Positions 19,501 to 28,769 are shown, numbered from the stretch's first letter. The stretch: DNA of 64,000 nucleotides from Pandoraea sp. PE-S2T-3 (GCF_002179965.1 NZ_NGUQ01000033.1:124001-188000); one strand, 5' to 3'. Numbers and translations are program-made. The notes: generated by a model not told the origin, from the letters alone.

Positions 19501-20190
19501 TTACCGTGTGCGGCGCAGCGACGCGTCGACGTCATCGTGGCCGATCGCAAAGATCAGCGAATACACATCGACGGCAGGCGGCGCCAACACCGGCAACGTG
19601 TCGGCAGCGAGCGACGCAATGCGTTCGCGCAATGCCTCTGCCGCCGCAATATCCTCCGTCTCGACAAGCAGCACGTGCGTGGGCATATTGGACGCCGTCC
19701 AATGGGCAAAGGCGTTCGGTTGTGCGTCGAAGACTTCGCCCAGATGAGCGGCGACGGCACCGTCCAGCGCGGCACACGCCTCCAGCAAGGGCGAGATGGC
19801 GGGTAGCGGCGACGACACCGGGGAACCTGCTTGCAGGCGAACACACGCCACTGCCCCGCCGGTGCCCCCGCCCACGGACCCTAGCGTCCGGCAAGGCGCA
19901 CGCAGCACGTTCGTCAAGGTCGAGCGCATGTTGGCCGACCACGGCGTCGGCTCGTCGATCACGTTCAGGTACGCCATCGAACGAAAGACTTCGGGCGACA
20001 CCGCGCCGTAGGCGGTGAAATACTCCCGTTGTCCCGGCTGCGCATGCCGATAGCGCCGCCCCTCGATAAAGCCGTCGATGCCGACGCGCTCCGGCACGTG
20101 CTCGCGCGTGTGCCAGCGGTTGTATTCCTGCGCATGCTGCGGCGTGACGTCGTTCCAGAGAGCGAGAAACGCCGGACCGGGAAATGCCAT
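19501..20190 (-). CDS. hypothetical dimeric alpha/beta-barrel (EthD-like) protein
   Basis: The 229-residue protein is not a named family I can identify firmly. Its N-terminal half (WNDVTPQHAQEYNRWHTREHVPERVG, split here only as a description of residues about 12-37, with the WHxxEH motif) resembles dimeric alpha+beta barrel proteins of the EthD/DUF4286 type, which often bind or transform aromatic or polyketide intermediates. A second barrel-like half follows a Gly-rich linker near residue 105. It lies 45-50 bases from both neighbours in the same direction. A role in the catabolism of the compound imported by the neighbouring aromatic-acid symporter is inferred from context only. Confidence 0.6.
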   Translation of the reverse strand: MAFPGPAFLALWNDVTPQHAQEYNRWHTREHVPERVGIDGFIEGRRYRHAQPGQREYFTAYGAVSPEVFRSMAYLNVIDEPTPWSANMRSTLTNVLRAPCRTLGSVGGGTGGAVACVRLQAGSPVSSPLPAISPLLEACAALDGAVAAHLGEVFDAQPNAFAHWTASNMPTHVLLVETEDIAAAEALRERIASLAADTLPVLAPPAVDVYSLIFAIGHDDVDASLRRTR

Positions 20191-20238
20191 GAGTCGTGGT
20201 ATCCAGTAGTCGTGAAAGAGGCGGTGAGCGGTCGGCAG

Positions 20239-21609
20239 TCAGCGCGTAACGGGCGCCAATGCCGGGGCGGGTTCACGGCGGGTGGCGGGCATCGCGAACA
20301 TGCAGAACGCGGCGATCAGCGCAGGCACACCGACGATCATGAACAGCACCGGATACGCCATCCCCGAGCCGAGCAACAAGCCGCCGACGCTCGAACCAAG
20401 GATCGAGCCGAAACGGCCGATGCCGGTTGCCCAAGCCACCCCGGTCGCCCGGTTCGCCGTCGGGTAATACGTTGCCGCGAGACCATTGAGGCCGACCTGC
20501 GTGCCGCTGATGCAAACGCCTGCGATGTACACGAGCGGGGCGAGCACGGCCGCATTGCCGAAGGTGCGGCCAATGCAGATCACCGTCACGAACGCCACCG
20601 CGTAGGCCGCGCCCAGCACCCACGCCGGTCGCGCACTGTCCATCACTCGCCCGAGCAGCAGGCCGCCCGTGGTGCCGCCAATCGACCACAGCGCGGTAAT
20701 GAGCGCCGCGTTGCGCATCGAGCCGCCGGAATTCGTGATGATGGTCGGCAGCCAGCTTGCCATCAGGTACAGCACCGAAAGGCCCATGAAGAACGCCGCC
20801 CACAGCAGCAACGTGCCGCGTGCATAGGGTGCCACCAGCAATTCGCGCACCGGCGAGCGGCTTTGCTTCTTCTCAAGGGCAACGAAGGTGGTCTGCGGCG
20901 TCACAACGTCGGGCGCGATGCGGCGCCCCAATGCGCGCAGGCGGTCCTGCTCGTGGGGCCGGCGCAGCGCGAGAAAGCGCATCGACTCGGGCAACAGCGC
21001 CCACAGCACTGGCAACAGCAGTATCGGCAATACCCCGCCGACGAGCACCATGGCGTGCCAGCCGTGCCGCTCGATGATCTGCGACGCCACCACGCCACCA
21101 AAAGCCGACCCCATGGAATTGCCGCACATCATCAGCGTAATGATCGACAGCTTGCGCTTGCCCGATGCGAACTCGGCCGTCAGCGTGACGGCTGCGGGTG
21201 AGGCGCCGCCGATGCCCGCACCAGCGATGAAGCGCAGCACCGATAGTTCGACGACATTGGTCGCGAACAGTGTGGCCAGCGTCGCAAGCCCGAAGGTCGC
21301 CACCGACGCCAGCAACACGAAGCGCCGCCCGCGCCGGTCGGCCAGCGGCCCGAACAGTAGCGACCCGGCCATCATGCCGATCAGGGCCGCGACGAAAATC
21401 GGCGAGAGTTCTGCGACCGAAAGCCCCCACTCGCGGCGCACGGCCGGTGCGATGTAGGCCGCCAGTCCGATGTCGATGCCGTCGATGGCGACGATCAGAA
21501 AACACAGGACGACAACGCGCCACTGAAGCCCCGACATCCGGCGTCCGTCGAGAAAGGATTGCAGGTCGAGCGGCGCCGGCGCGTTCGGGGAGGTGTTGAT
21601 GTTTGGCAT
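20239..21609 (-). CDS. MFS aromatic acid:H+ symporter (AAHS-type)
   Basis: This 456-residue protein has about twelve membrane segments and the AAHS signatures: the TM1 motif DGIDIGLAAYIAPAV and the cytoplasmic loop FGPLADRRGRR between TM2 and TM3. AAHS transporters import benzoate-type, phthalate-type or vanillate-type aromatic acids with protons. It lies 41 bases downstream of the porin and 48 bases upstream of the barrel protein. Porin plus AAHS symporter is a common outer- plus inner-membrane uptake pair in Burkholderiales. The exact substrate is not visible. Confidence 0.88.
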   Translation of the reverse strand: MPNINTSPNAPAPLDLQSFLDGRRMSGLQWRVVVLCFLIVAIDGIDIGLAAYIAPAVRREWGLSVAELSPIFVAALIGMMAGSLLFGPLADRRGRRFVLLASVATFGLATLATLFATNVVELSVLRFIAGAGIGGASPAAVTLTAEFASGKRKLSIITLMMCGNSMGSAFGGVVASQIIERHGWHAMVLVGGVLPILLLPVLWALLPESMRFLALRRPHEQDRLRALGRRIAPDVVTPQTTFVALEKKQSRSPVRELLVAPYARGTLLLWAAFFMGLSVLYLMASWLPTIITNSGGSMRNAALITALWSIGGTTGGLLLGRVMDSARPAWVLGAAYAVAFVTVICIGRTFGNAAVLAPLVYIAGVCISGTQVGLNGLAATYYPTANRATGVAWATGIGRFGSILGSSVGGLLLGSGMAYPVLFMIVGVPALIAAFCMFAMPATRREPAPALAPVTR

Positions 21610-21650
21610 GCGGGTTCAGGTTCCGTCGAGATATCGATAGACCGATGCGG

Positions 21651-22793
21651 TCAGAACAGCTTGCGCAAACCTACGCGCACGGCCATTTGATTCGGCGTGG
21701 TCGATGCCGTCAGACCGAAGATGTCGGCCACGGCCACATTGCCCGTCGAATCACGCCCGCTCGCGTGCTGCCAGACGACGATGCCGTAGAGGTACGTCGT
21801 CTTGGAGAAATTGTAGGCCGCGCCGCCTTCGACCGACTGGTAATGTCCGCCCGGCGCGAAGCTGTATTGGTAGCCGATACCCGCCATGGTGCGTGGCGAA
21901 AACGAGTACCCATAGTTGATCTGATAGTTGTTGAAGACGGCATTGGGCGGTGCCAGCGGGTTGGCCGCCGTGCGCACGATGTCGAGAAAGCGCACGTTCT
22001 CGTACATGGCGGACACCTGCGAGTTGCCCCACGTGTACTTTGCGCCACCGCCAACCACCTGCTCGCTCGTGGCCGTGACGTAGTTCTGGAAGATCGGGTT
22101 GGTGACCGGGTTCGAATAGGCCGCACCGGGCTGTGCCGAGGTGGCCGCGCCGAAGATCGACGTGCCCGGCGTGCGCATGTTCATGTACGCGCCCGCCACT
22201 TGCAGACCGCCGCTCGTGTACGAAGCACCGAAGCCGTACGTCCGGTCCTGTGCGAAGTTCCCCGCCACGTTGCCCAGCGAGAGCATCGTGCTGAACTTCA
22301 GTCCGGCGTAGGTCTGGCTCTCGTACTTGATGACGTTGTTGATCTTGTTGTAATTCCACGAGCCGTCGATATCGCCCAGCGTCGCGCCCAGACCACCGGC
22401 AAACATGAACGACGTGGACAGCGGCACGAAGTAGTCGTTGGTCATCGAATACTGGTGACCGATCGTCAGCGTACCGAGCCGCTTGTCCGAGAAGCCAACA
22501 AACGCCTGCCGGCCGAACATCGTGTTGGCGGGCTGCGAGGCCCCGTTCATGATGTTGAAGCCCGCTTCGAGCGTGAAGATCGCCGACAAACCGCCGCCCA
22601 GATCCTCGACCCCGCTGAAGCCGAACTTGTCACCCGCGCGCCCGCCGCTGGCTGCCTGCCACGCGGACTTGCCGCCGCTGTTGTTCACGTAGGTCATGGC
22701 GGCGTCGACCGCGCCGTAGATAGTCACGTTGCTTTGCGCGAACGCGCTCAGCGAGCATGCCGCAAGGGGCAGGCAAGCGATCCAGTGCTTCAC
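21651..22793 (-). CDS. outer-membrane porin, Burkholderiales OmpC-like
   Basis: The 380-residue protein has a classic signal peptide (about 19 residues, ending SAFAQ) followed by SNVTIYGAVDAAMTYV, the first beta-strand typical of Burkholderiales 16-strand porins, and it ends in the outer-membrane C-terminal Phe (GLRKLF). The initiation codon is GTG at 22793, supported by an AGGAG Shine-Dalgarno 7 bases before it and by the signal peptide starting there. It is probably the general or substrate-biased pore for the aromatic acid taken up by the downstream symporter. Confidence 0.93.
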   Translation of the reverse strand: MKHWIACLPLAACSLSAFAQSNVTIYGAVDAAMTYVNNSGGKSAWQAASGGRAGDKFGFSGVEDLGGGLSAIFTLEAGFNIMNGASQPANTMFGRQAFVGFSDKRLGTLTIGHQYSMTNDYFVPLSTSFMFAGGLGATLGDIDGSWNYNKINNVIKYESQTYAGLKFSTMLSLGNVAGNFAQDRTYGFGASYTSGGLQVAGAYMNMRTPGTSIFGAATSAQPGAAYSNPVTNPIFQNYVTATSEQVVGGGAKYTWGNSQVSAMYENVRFLDIVRTAANPLAPPNAVFNNYQINYGYSFSPRTMAGIGYQYSFAPGGHYQSVEGGAAYNFSKTTYLYGIVVWQHASGRDSTGNVAVADIFGLTASTTPNQMAVRVGLRKLF

Positions 22794-22912
22794 GGTTGTC
22801 TCCTGTATCTCTTTTATTTGGGTGCCGCGCGTCTGGCAGGCAGCGCACGGCTGGCCCAGATAATGGGCGAACGCGGCCCCGCGATATAGAGGCGAAGTGG
22901 AAGTTCAGAACA

Positions 22913-22933
22913 CGCGATTCGGAAATAATCGCG
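22913..22933. repeat. inverted repeat between LysR end and porin start
   Basis: CGCGATT (22913-22919) is the reverse complement of AATCGCG (22927-22933), with a 7-base loop. It lies between the end of a LysR gene and the start of the porin gene, both on the minus strand. It has no T-run, so it is either a weak terminator for the LysR gene or an operator for the porin operon. Confidence 0.4.
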
Positions 22934-22981
22934 CGTCACCCGAGGATCGGGATTGGCAGACGAAACACGTGGCGTGTGAGG

Positions 22982-23893
22982 TCACAGGTAAGTGCCCTGC
23001 TCCTCCAGTCTGGCGAGCCCTGCGACGAGGTAGTCCAGCAAGGCATGGAACAGCTTGGGGTTGTGGTGATTGGCCGGACGCAGCACCTTGATCCAGTAGT
23101 CCGGCAGCCCGAAGCCGGGCAGCAACTGCACCAGACGCCCTGCGTGCACGCTGTCATTGGCGCGATAGCGCGGAAGAATCGCCACGCCCATGCCGTCGAC
23201 GCAGGCGTTGTGCATGGCGTCGATATCGTTGGTGGCAAAGCCACCGTCGACGCTGACCTGAATGTCGCCAGCGCGCGCGTCGGTAAACGTCCACGTGCGC
23301 ACGGTGCTTTGGTACGAATAAAGCAGACAGCGATGGCCGGGCAGGTCCGACGGGTGTCCGGGCGTGCCGTGCAGCGCCAGATAACCGGGCGACGCGTAGA
23401 CCAGCCGCTTGAACGGGCACAGCGGAAACTCTTCGACACCGTCGTAGGTGACGGGCAGCCCGGTGATGACGAAGTCGAAATTTTCCAGCACCGGATCGAC
23501 GGCCCGGTTCGCCAGTTGCAGTTCGAGACTCGCCTTGGGATGGGATAGGAAGAACTCGTTGAGCAGCTTGCCGAGAAAGTGGTTCGTGAACGACGCGGGC
23601 GCCTTGACGCGTAAGCGGCCGCCGAGTGAGCGATCATCCACCGCCGCGCGCTCGGACAGCCGCTCATAGGCCGCCAGAAAATCGCGGGCGCTGCCGAGCA
23701 TGTCGCGCCCGGAGGCCGTCAGGGTCAGGCTGCGGGTGGTGCGTTGAAAGAGCAGAACATGCAGTTCCTTCTCCAGCGCACTGACCCGCTTTGTCACCAC
23801 TGGCGCCGACACATCCAGCCGGCGCGCGGCCGCCGTGAAGCTCCCCATTTCGGCCACTGCGAGGAAGGCTCGCACGTTCTCTACACTATCCAT
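22982..23893 (-). CDS. LysR-family transcriptional regulator
   Basis: The 303-residue protein starts with MDSVENVRAFLAVAEMGSFT and a helix-turn-helix (AAARRLDVSAPVVTKRVSALEKEL), followed by a LysR effector domain. It is on the same strand as the porin operon downstream (188 bases away) and the M20 gene upstream (54 bases away), so it could be co-transcribed with either. Because it is not divergent from a target, the regulon is less obvious than for the other LysR genes here. Porin-symporter control is the most likely. Confidence 0.87.
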   Translation of the reverse strand: MDSVENVRAFLAVAEMGSFTAAARRLDVSAPVVTKRVSALEKELHVLLFQRTTRSLTLTASGRDMLGSARDFLAAYERLSERAAVDDRSLGGRLRVKAPASFTNHFLGKLLNEFFLSHPKASLELQLANRAVDPVLENFDFVITGLPVTYDGVEEFPLCPFKRLVYASPGYLALHGTPGHPSDLPGHRCLLYSYQSTVRTWTFTDARAGDIQVSVDGGFATNDIDAMHNACVDGMGVAILPRYRANDSVHAGRLVQLLPGFGLPDYWIKVLRPANHHNPKLFHALLDYLVAGLARLEEQGTYL

Positions 23894-23947
23894 CGCCCAC
23901 TGCCTCGTTGCGCTGATGGAAGTGAATTGTATAGATTGCCGCGCCCG

Positions 23948-25105
23948 TCAGGTCGCAAGGTGATCGGCGAGCCGGCGCAGCATCGCGTCGCAGCCTTCGA
24001 GTTGTTCGAGGCTCACGAACTCATCGGGCTTGTGCCCCTGATCCATGCTGCCCGGGCCGCACACCACGGTCGGAATGCCCACTTCGTTGAATAGTCCACC
24101 CTCGGTGCCGAACGCCACCGTGCCGAATTCCCGGGAGTCGCACAGCATCGCCAGCAAACGTGCGGCATCGCTGTCGGGCGGTGTCGCCAGCGCCGGATAC
24201 GCCGATAACTCGACGAGACGAATGTCGGTGTCCGGTTTTACTGCGCGCATCTTCGGCAGCAGATCCGTCTCGGCGTAATGCTGCAATGTCCGGGCAACAT
24301 GCGTCGCATCGAACCCCGGCAACGCGCGCACTTCAAAATCGAACTCGCATTCGGCGGGCACGATGTTCAGCGCGCGCCCGCCCTTGATGACGCCGGTTTG
24401 CACCGTGGAAAACGGTGGATCGAAGCGCGTGTCGTGATACTCGGGATCAGCGAGCTCTTCGCCAATATCTTCCAGACAGTTGATGAGCCGTGCCGCGTAC
24501 TGAATGGCATTGACGCCATAAGGCGCATACGCCGAATGGCACGGTGCGCCCTTCACGCAGCAACGCATTGCCAGCTTGCCTTTGTGACCGAGCACCGGTT
24601 TGAGCGCGGTCGGCTCGCCGATCAGGCACAGCACCGGTTTGTGCGGGCGCTTGGCCAGCTCGGCGAGCATGGGACGCACGCCAAGGCAGCCGATCTCCTC
24701 GTCATACGAGAACGCCAGATGCACGGGAATGCGCAGATTACGCGAGACGAAGGTCGGCACTGCCGCCAGTACCGACGCGATGTAGCCCTTCATGTCGGCC
24801 GTGCCGCGTCCGTAAAGTCGTCCCTCTTTCTCGATGAGGCGAAACGGATCGACAGTCCACGCCTGTCCATCGACCGGCACGACGTCGGTGTGCCCCGAGA
24901 GGACGATGCCGCCGCGATCTTGCGGACCGATGGTCGCGAACAGATTGGCCTTGGTACGTTCGTCGTTGTAGAAGAGTTCGCTCTGCACCCCGTGTTGCGC
25001 AAGGTAATCGCGAATGAACTCGATCAACGCCAGATTGGAATCACGGCTGACGGTAGGGAATGCGATCAGCGTCTCCAGCAATGCGCGGCTCGACAACTCA
25101 TTCAT
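23948..25105 (-). CDS. M20 metallopeptidase, acetylornithine deacetylase-like (ArgE family)
   Basis: The 385-residue protein belongs to the ArgE/DapE branch of M20 zinc amidohydrolases, which hydrolyse N-acyl amino acids. Metal ligands are visible in SGHTDVVPVDG and RGTADMKGY, with the general-base Glu in SYDEEIGCLG. The start at 25105 has a GGAG Shine-Dalgarno 9 bases upstream and overlaps the end of the DUF1028 gene by 8 bases. The operon also encodes an FMO-like monooxygenase, a RidA protein and a DUF1028 protein, so a catabolic deacylase acting on an N-acylated compound is as likely as arginine biosynthesis. For that reason I leave the symbol empty. Confidence 0.85.
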   Translation of the reverse strand: MNELSSRALLETLIAFPTVSRDSNLALIEFIRDYLAQHGVQSELFYNDERTKANLFATIGPQDRGGIVLSGHTDVVPVDGQAWTVDPFRLIEKEGRLYGRGTADMKGYIASVLAAVPTFVSRNLRIPVHLAFSYDEEIGCLGVRPMLAELAKRPHKPVLCLIGEPTALKPVLGHKGKLAMRCCVKGAPCHSAYAPYGVNAIQYAARLINCLEDIGEELADPEYHDTRFDPPFSTVQTGVIKGGRALNIVPAECEFDFEVRALPGFDATHVARTLQHYAETDLLPKMRAVKPDTDIRLVELSAYPALATPPDSDAARLLAMLCDSREFGTVAFGTEGGLFNEVGIPTVVCGPGSMDQGHKPDEFVSLEQLEGCDAMLRRLADHLAT

Positions 25106-25775
25106 CGCCCGGCACTCCATAGCTCGGCGCGGCCGTGGGGTTCAGGGCACGCGTCACGTAATCCTGCATCTGCGGCTTGTAGGCTTGCCAGAGTCCATCG
25201 AGCTTGCCGATCGGGTCCTCGTCGGCCCAATCGACGCGCAGGTCGACAATGGGCCAGATCAGATCGCCCACGATCTTCAGTGCGGCCGAATGCACCGGTC
25301 CGGCTTCTCCGCCACTGGCCATGGCCGCGTGCATCGCAGCGAGCAACCGGTCGGCGAGCGGACCGGGCGTTTTCTCGAACGCCGGGATCATGGCGTCGAT
25401 GACCTCGCGCCCCCGCAACATGTTGCCTGCGGCGACACATTGCACACCGGCGACGGCGTTGTAGATCCCCAGCGTTTGCTGGCCGCTGAAGAATGCGGTG
25501 CGGCCCTGCGCATCGAGCACGGTGACCTGCCGGTACTCGCTCCAGTCGCTGGCGGCCAGCGTACGGCTCAGTGCAGTTGCCGGGTCATCGGCTTCCTCTG
25601 CGAGACGGTCCAGAATCTGCGGCCCCAGCGCAGGCAGCGTCACGTTCTGTGTGGACACTGCGCCAACGTTCGCGCGCAGCCACGGACACCGTGCCCCGAC
25701 GGCAATGCTCGACGAACTGATCGCAATGCCGAGTTGCCCGGTCTTTTCACATCGTCCAACGATTGAGAAGGTCAT
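25098..25775 (-). CDS. DUF1028 family protein (Ntn-hydrolase-like)
   Basis: The 225-residue protein begins MTFSIVGRCEKTGQLGIAIS and contains GARCPWLRANVGAVSTQN, the hallmark N-terminal region of DUF1028 proteins, predicted to have an Ntn-hydrolase fold. The biochemical activity of the family is not established as far as I know. DUF1028 genes often sit beside RidA, M20 peptidases and amine or peptide uptake genes, as here. A strong AAGGAG Shine-Dalgarno precedes the ATG. Its stop overlaps the M20 gene, showing tight coupling. Confidence 0.85.
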   Translation of the reverse strand: MTFSIVGRCEKTGQLGIAISSSSIAVGARCPWLRANVGAVSTQNVTLPALGPQILDRLAEEADDPATALSRTLAASDWSEYRQVTVLDAQGRTAFFSGQQTLGIYNAVAGVQCVAAGNMLRGREVIDAMIPAFEKTPGPLADRLLAAMHAAMASGGEAGPVHSAALKIVGDLIWPIVDLRVDWADEDPIGKLDGLWQAYKPQMQDYVTRALNPTAAPSYGVPGDE

Positions 25776-25811
25776 GTTTGCTCCTTACCTCGCTTACGTG
25801 CCTTACGTGCC

Positions 25812-26249
25812 TTATGCGCCGGGCCGCGTCCAGCCATCGGGAATCACGGCGATGACGTCGATTTCCATCAGCCATTCGGGCTGCCCCAGCGCGACCACGG
25901 TCAGCCCCGTGGAAATCGGAAACACGCCTTTGAGCCACTTCCCCACTTCGCGATAAACCGGTTCGCGAAAGCGCACGTCGGTCAGGTACGTGGTTGTCTT
26001 GACGATGTGCGACAAGTCGCTGCCGGCCTCTTCGAGCAGTTGCTTGACGTTCTTCATCGCCTGCTCGGCCTGCGCACGCGGATCGCCCAGCCCGATCAGA
26101 TTGCCCGCGAAGTCGGTACCGATCTGCCCGCGCACGTAGACCGTGTTCCCCGCGCGCACCGCCTGACATAGATCGTTATCGAGCGACTGATTCGGATACG
26201 TCTCCTTCGTGTTGAACATGCGGATACGGGTATGCGTCGGTTGGCTCAT
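25812..26249 (-). CDS. RidA family protein (enamine/imine deaminase-like)
   Basis: RidA proteins hydrolyse reactive enamine or imine intermediates made by amino-acid-metabolising enzymes. The 145-residue product shows the family pattern NTVYVRGQIGTDFAG, the central EQAMKNVKQLLEEAG helix, and a C-terminal EIDVIAVIP strand that normally carries the key Glu. The frame runs open to 26459, but the start at 26249 gives the family length and has a GAGGGG Shine-Dalgarno. It starts 10 bases after the stop of the FMO-like gene, consistent with clearing imines produced by an oxidation step in the same pathway. Confidence 0.88.
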   Translation of the reverse strand: MSQPTHTRIRMFNTKETYPNQSLDNDLCQAVRAGNTVYVRGQIGTDFAGNLIGLGDPRAQAEQAMKNVKQLLEEAGSDLSHIVKTTTYLTDVRFREPVYREVGKWLKGVFPISTGLTVVALGQPEWLMEIDVIAVIPDGWTRPGA

Positions 26250-26259
26250 GGCGTGCCCC

Positions 26260-27525
26260 TCAAATCGTTGGCGAGTCGTAATAGGCGAGATATTTGCGCT
26301 GGGTGGCGATGTGGTCCGCGATGTGCCGCGCGTCGTGCCACACGCCCCAGATGAACGACGATCCACGGCGCGAGAGCCACGGCAGACCGAGGAAATACAC
26401 GCCCGGCTCCTGCGAAACACCGCGTTGATGCTTCGGCTTGCCGTTCTCGCCGAAGGCATCGACTTGCAGCCAGCGGAAATCGACGGCGTAGCCCGTCGCC
26501 CAGATGATCGACGTGACGTTGGCTTGAGCCAGATCGAGATCGCGCAGCGGATTCGTCAGGCAGGCCGGATCGGGCGGAATGACGCGGGCTTCCGGCTCTT
26601 CGGGAAGATCGAGGCCGTTGCGCGCGGCATAGGCATCCGCAGCATCGAGCAGCGACAGATAGTTTTCGTCGCCGCGCGCGATGTTCTCTGCAAGGTCATC
26701 CTGAAAATGCACTACACCCGCCTCGAACGATCGCGTCAGCCCGGTGAGCATGACGCCCTGATGTGCCAGACGTCGAAAGTCCACCGTATGACCGCCGTGC
26801 GCGCCGCTCACCGCGATGGTCACGTGCTCGCGGCCCGGGCGCATGATTTCCGCATCCCATTCGCCGAGCACACCGAGCCACCAGCAGAAGTCGCGTCCGC
26901 GATAGCCGCGCGGCGGCCGGTCATGCGCGCCGACGGACAAATAGACCTGCCGCCCGGCGCGTTGCAACTCATCGGCGATCTGCACGCCCGACGAGCCAGC
27001 GCCGACGACGAGCACATTGCCCGGCGGCAATTGCCCGGGGTTGCGGTAGTCGGCGGAATGAATCTGCGTCAGCCTCTCGTCGGCAGGCGCGATGGCGGGA
27101 ATCACCGGACGCTGGAACGCCCCGGTCGCCACCACCACTCGCAGGACTTCGAGCGTGCCGTCCGACGTTTCCACAGTAAAGCCCGGCCGCCCTTGGTTGC
27201 GCACGACCTTCGTCACTTCGACACCGGTGCGGATCGGCGCTTCGATCTTGCGTGCGTATTCGACGAAGTAATCAGCCACCTGCTCTTTCGAGGCAAAGCT
27301 ATCCGGGTCGATCTCCGCAAAAGTCAGGTTCGGAAAGCGGTCGTGCCATGCGGGGCCATTCGCCACCAGCGAGTCCCAACGTCCGGTGCGCCAGCGCTCG
27401 GCGATACGCGAGCGCTCCAGCACGAGATGTGGCACTCCGTGCTTGCTCAGGTGCTCGCTCATCGCCACACCGGCCTGCCCGGCGCCGACGACGAGCGTAT
27501 CGATTGACGTTGTTTGCACTGTCAT
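26260..27525 (-). CDS. flavin-containing monooxygenase-like NAD(P)/FAD enzyme
   Basis: The 421-residue protein has an FAD Rossmann motif at the N-terminus (VVGAGQAGVAMSEHL), a second NAD(P)H-binding GxGxxG (VVGAGSSGVQIADEL) near residue 180, and an ATGY-containing segment near the C-terminus (IIWATGYAVDF). This architecture fits the class B FMO/YUCCA-like group, which oxygenates soft nucleophiles such as amines and thioethers. It leads a four-gene operon (FMO, RidA, DUF1028, M20). An AAGGA Shine-Dalgarno precedes the ATG. N-oxygenation of an amine substrate is inferred. Confidence 0.85.
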   Translation of the reverse strand: MTVQTTSIDTLVVGAGQAGVAMSEHLSKHGVPHLVLERSRIAERWRTGRWDSLVANGPAWHDRFPNLTFAEIDPDSFASKEQVADYFVEYARKIEAPIRTGVEVTKVVRNQGRPGFTVETSDGTLEVLRVVVATGAFQRPVIPAIAPADERLTQIHSADYRNPGQLPPGNVLVVGAGSSGVQIADELQRAGRQVYLSVGAHDRPPRGYRGRDFCWWLGVLGEWDAEIMRPGREHVTIAVSGAHGGHTVDFRRLAHQGVMLTGLTRSFEAGVVHFQDDLAENIARGDENYLSLLDAADAYAARNGLDLPEEPEARVIPPDPACLTNPLRDLDLAQANVTSIIWATGYAVDFRWLQVDAFGENGKPKHQRGVSQEPGVYFLGLPWLSRRGSSFIWGVWHDARHIADHIATQRKYLAYYDSPTI

Positions 27526-27715
27526 GGCTTGCGTCCTTCAGAAGGCAGATTGATTCCGAACGCCCCGCGGGGGGAGGTCATTCGCGAAAATCTACGCGCC
27601 TCGACAGAATCCGAAAAATATATTTAAAAAATGCAAAGCATCGGATTTGACTATGCAGACTTTTTTTTCGATTTCACAATGCCATCAACCCATGCCGCCT
27701 TATGGAGCGATGCCG

Positions 27716-28681
27716 ATGGATAACTTGGCTACCTTGGCAACGTTGGAGACGCTAGACACGCAGCCTCTGCGCTACTCGTTGCGTCAGCTGCGTTATTTCG
27801 TGGTCACGGCGGAAGTCTTGTCCTTCACGGCGGCCGCCAAACGGCTGCATATCTCACAGCCCTCCATTTCCACCGCGCTGGCGGATCTCGAAGTCTCGTT
27901 CGGGGTGCAGTTGTTCATCCGGCATCACGCGAGCGGCCTGTCGCTGACCCAAGCCGGGCGTGATTTGCTCGGGCAGGCGCGCAACCTGCTGAAAACCGCC
28001 GAAGAGTTGCAGATGGCGGCCAAAGAGATGGATGGCGGCATGACGGGCTCCATTGCGCTGGGCTGCCTCGCGTCGCTGGCCCCGCCCTTGATGCCGGGGC
28101 TCATCAGCCGCTTCACGCAGGAGCACACGGGCATCGGCTTTCGCACCGTAGAAGCGCATCAGGACGGGCTGCTGCGCGGCCTGCACGACGGCTCGCTCGA
28201 TCTGGTGCTCACGTACAGCCTCGATCTGAGCGAAGACATCGCTTTCACGCCGCTGGTCTCGCTGCCCCCTTACGCCATCCTCCCGCGCACGCACCGGCTG
28301 GCCCGCGCTCGCAAGGTATCGCTTGCCGACTTGCTGCCGGAGCCCTACGTGATGCTCGATCTGCCGCACAGTCGCGAATATTTCGCCGCCCTCTTCGATG
28401 CCGTGGGCAACCGGCCAGTGCCCGCGTTCCGCTCGTCGCAGCCGGAAGTCGTGCGCGGCATGGTGGCCAACGGTCTGGGCTACAGCCTGCTCAATTTCCC
28501 ACTCAAGTCGAACCGGACGGTCGATGGCGAAGAGTTCGTCATCAAGCGCTTCAAAGACAACGTCAACGCGATCATGCTGGGCATCGCGCAATCGCGCACG
28601 ATGAAGCCCCGCCGGGTTGTGCAGCGCTTTGCCTCGTTTGCCGAGAACTACATCCAGCGGCTCCATCTGGCATCGCAGTAA
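27716..28681 (+). CDS. LysR-family transcriptional regulator
   Basis: The 321-residue protein has a LysR helix-turn-helix (LSFTAAAKRLHISQPSIS within residues about 25-45) and a standard effector domain. The frame is open from 27647; I set the start at 27716 because a GGAG motif lies 8 bases before it. It lies between the divergent FMO operon and the co-directional Rieske/ABC operon, so it is placed to control both. The upstream region (27590-27680) is strikingly AT-rich and contains ATGCAAAGCAT, a short inverted repeat. Confidence 0.87.
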   Translation: MDNLATLATLETLDTQPLRYSLRQLRYFVVTAEVLSFTAAAKRLHISQPSISTALADLEVSFGVQLFIRHHASGLSLTQAGRDLLGQARNLLKTAEELQMAAKEMDGGMTGSIALGCLASLAPPLMPGLISRFTQEHTGIGFRTVEAHQDGLLRGLHDGSLDLVLTYSLDLSEDIAFTPLVSLPPYAILPRTHRLARARKVSLADLLPEPYVMLDLPHSREYFAALFDAVGNRPVPAFRSSQPEVVRGMVANGLGYSLLNFPLKSNRTVDGEEFVIKRFKDNVNAIMLGIAQSRTMKPRRVVQRFASFAENYIQRLHLASQ

Positions 28682-28714
28682 GCAGTATCGCACTGGTGAA
28701 TCAGGCCCTGCATA

Positions 28715-28769
28715 GGCAAAACCTTTGCCCTGTATCCAAAAACAATATTTTGGCTTGCAATTTGGCTTG
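28715..28769 (+). promoter_or_regulatory. inverted and direct repeats upstream of Rieske/ABC operon
   Basis: GGCAAA (28715-28720) and TTTGCC (28724-28729) form an inverted repeat with a 3-base centre. Downstream, TTTGGCTTG occurs twice (28749-28757 and 28761-28769), 12 bases apart. They lie in the 170-base gap between the LysR stop and the Rieske start and are candidate regulator sites. No strong minus-10/minus-35 pair could be fixed. Confidence 0.35.
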
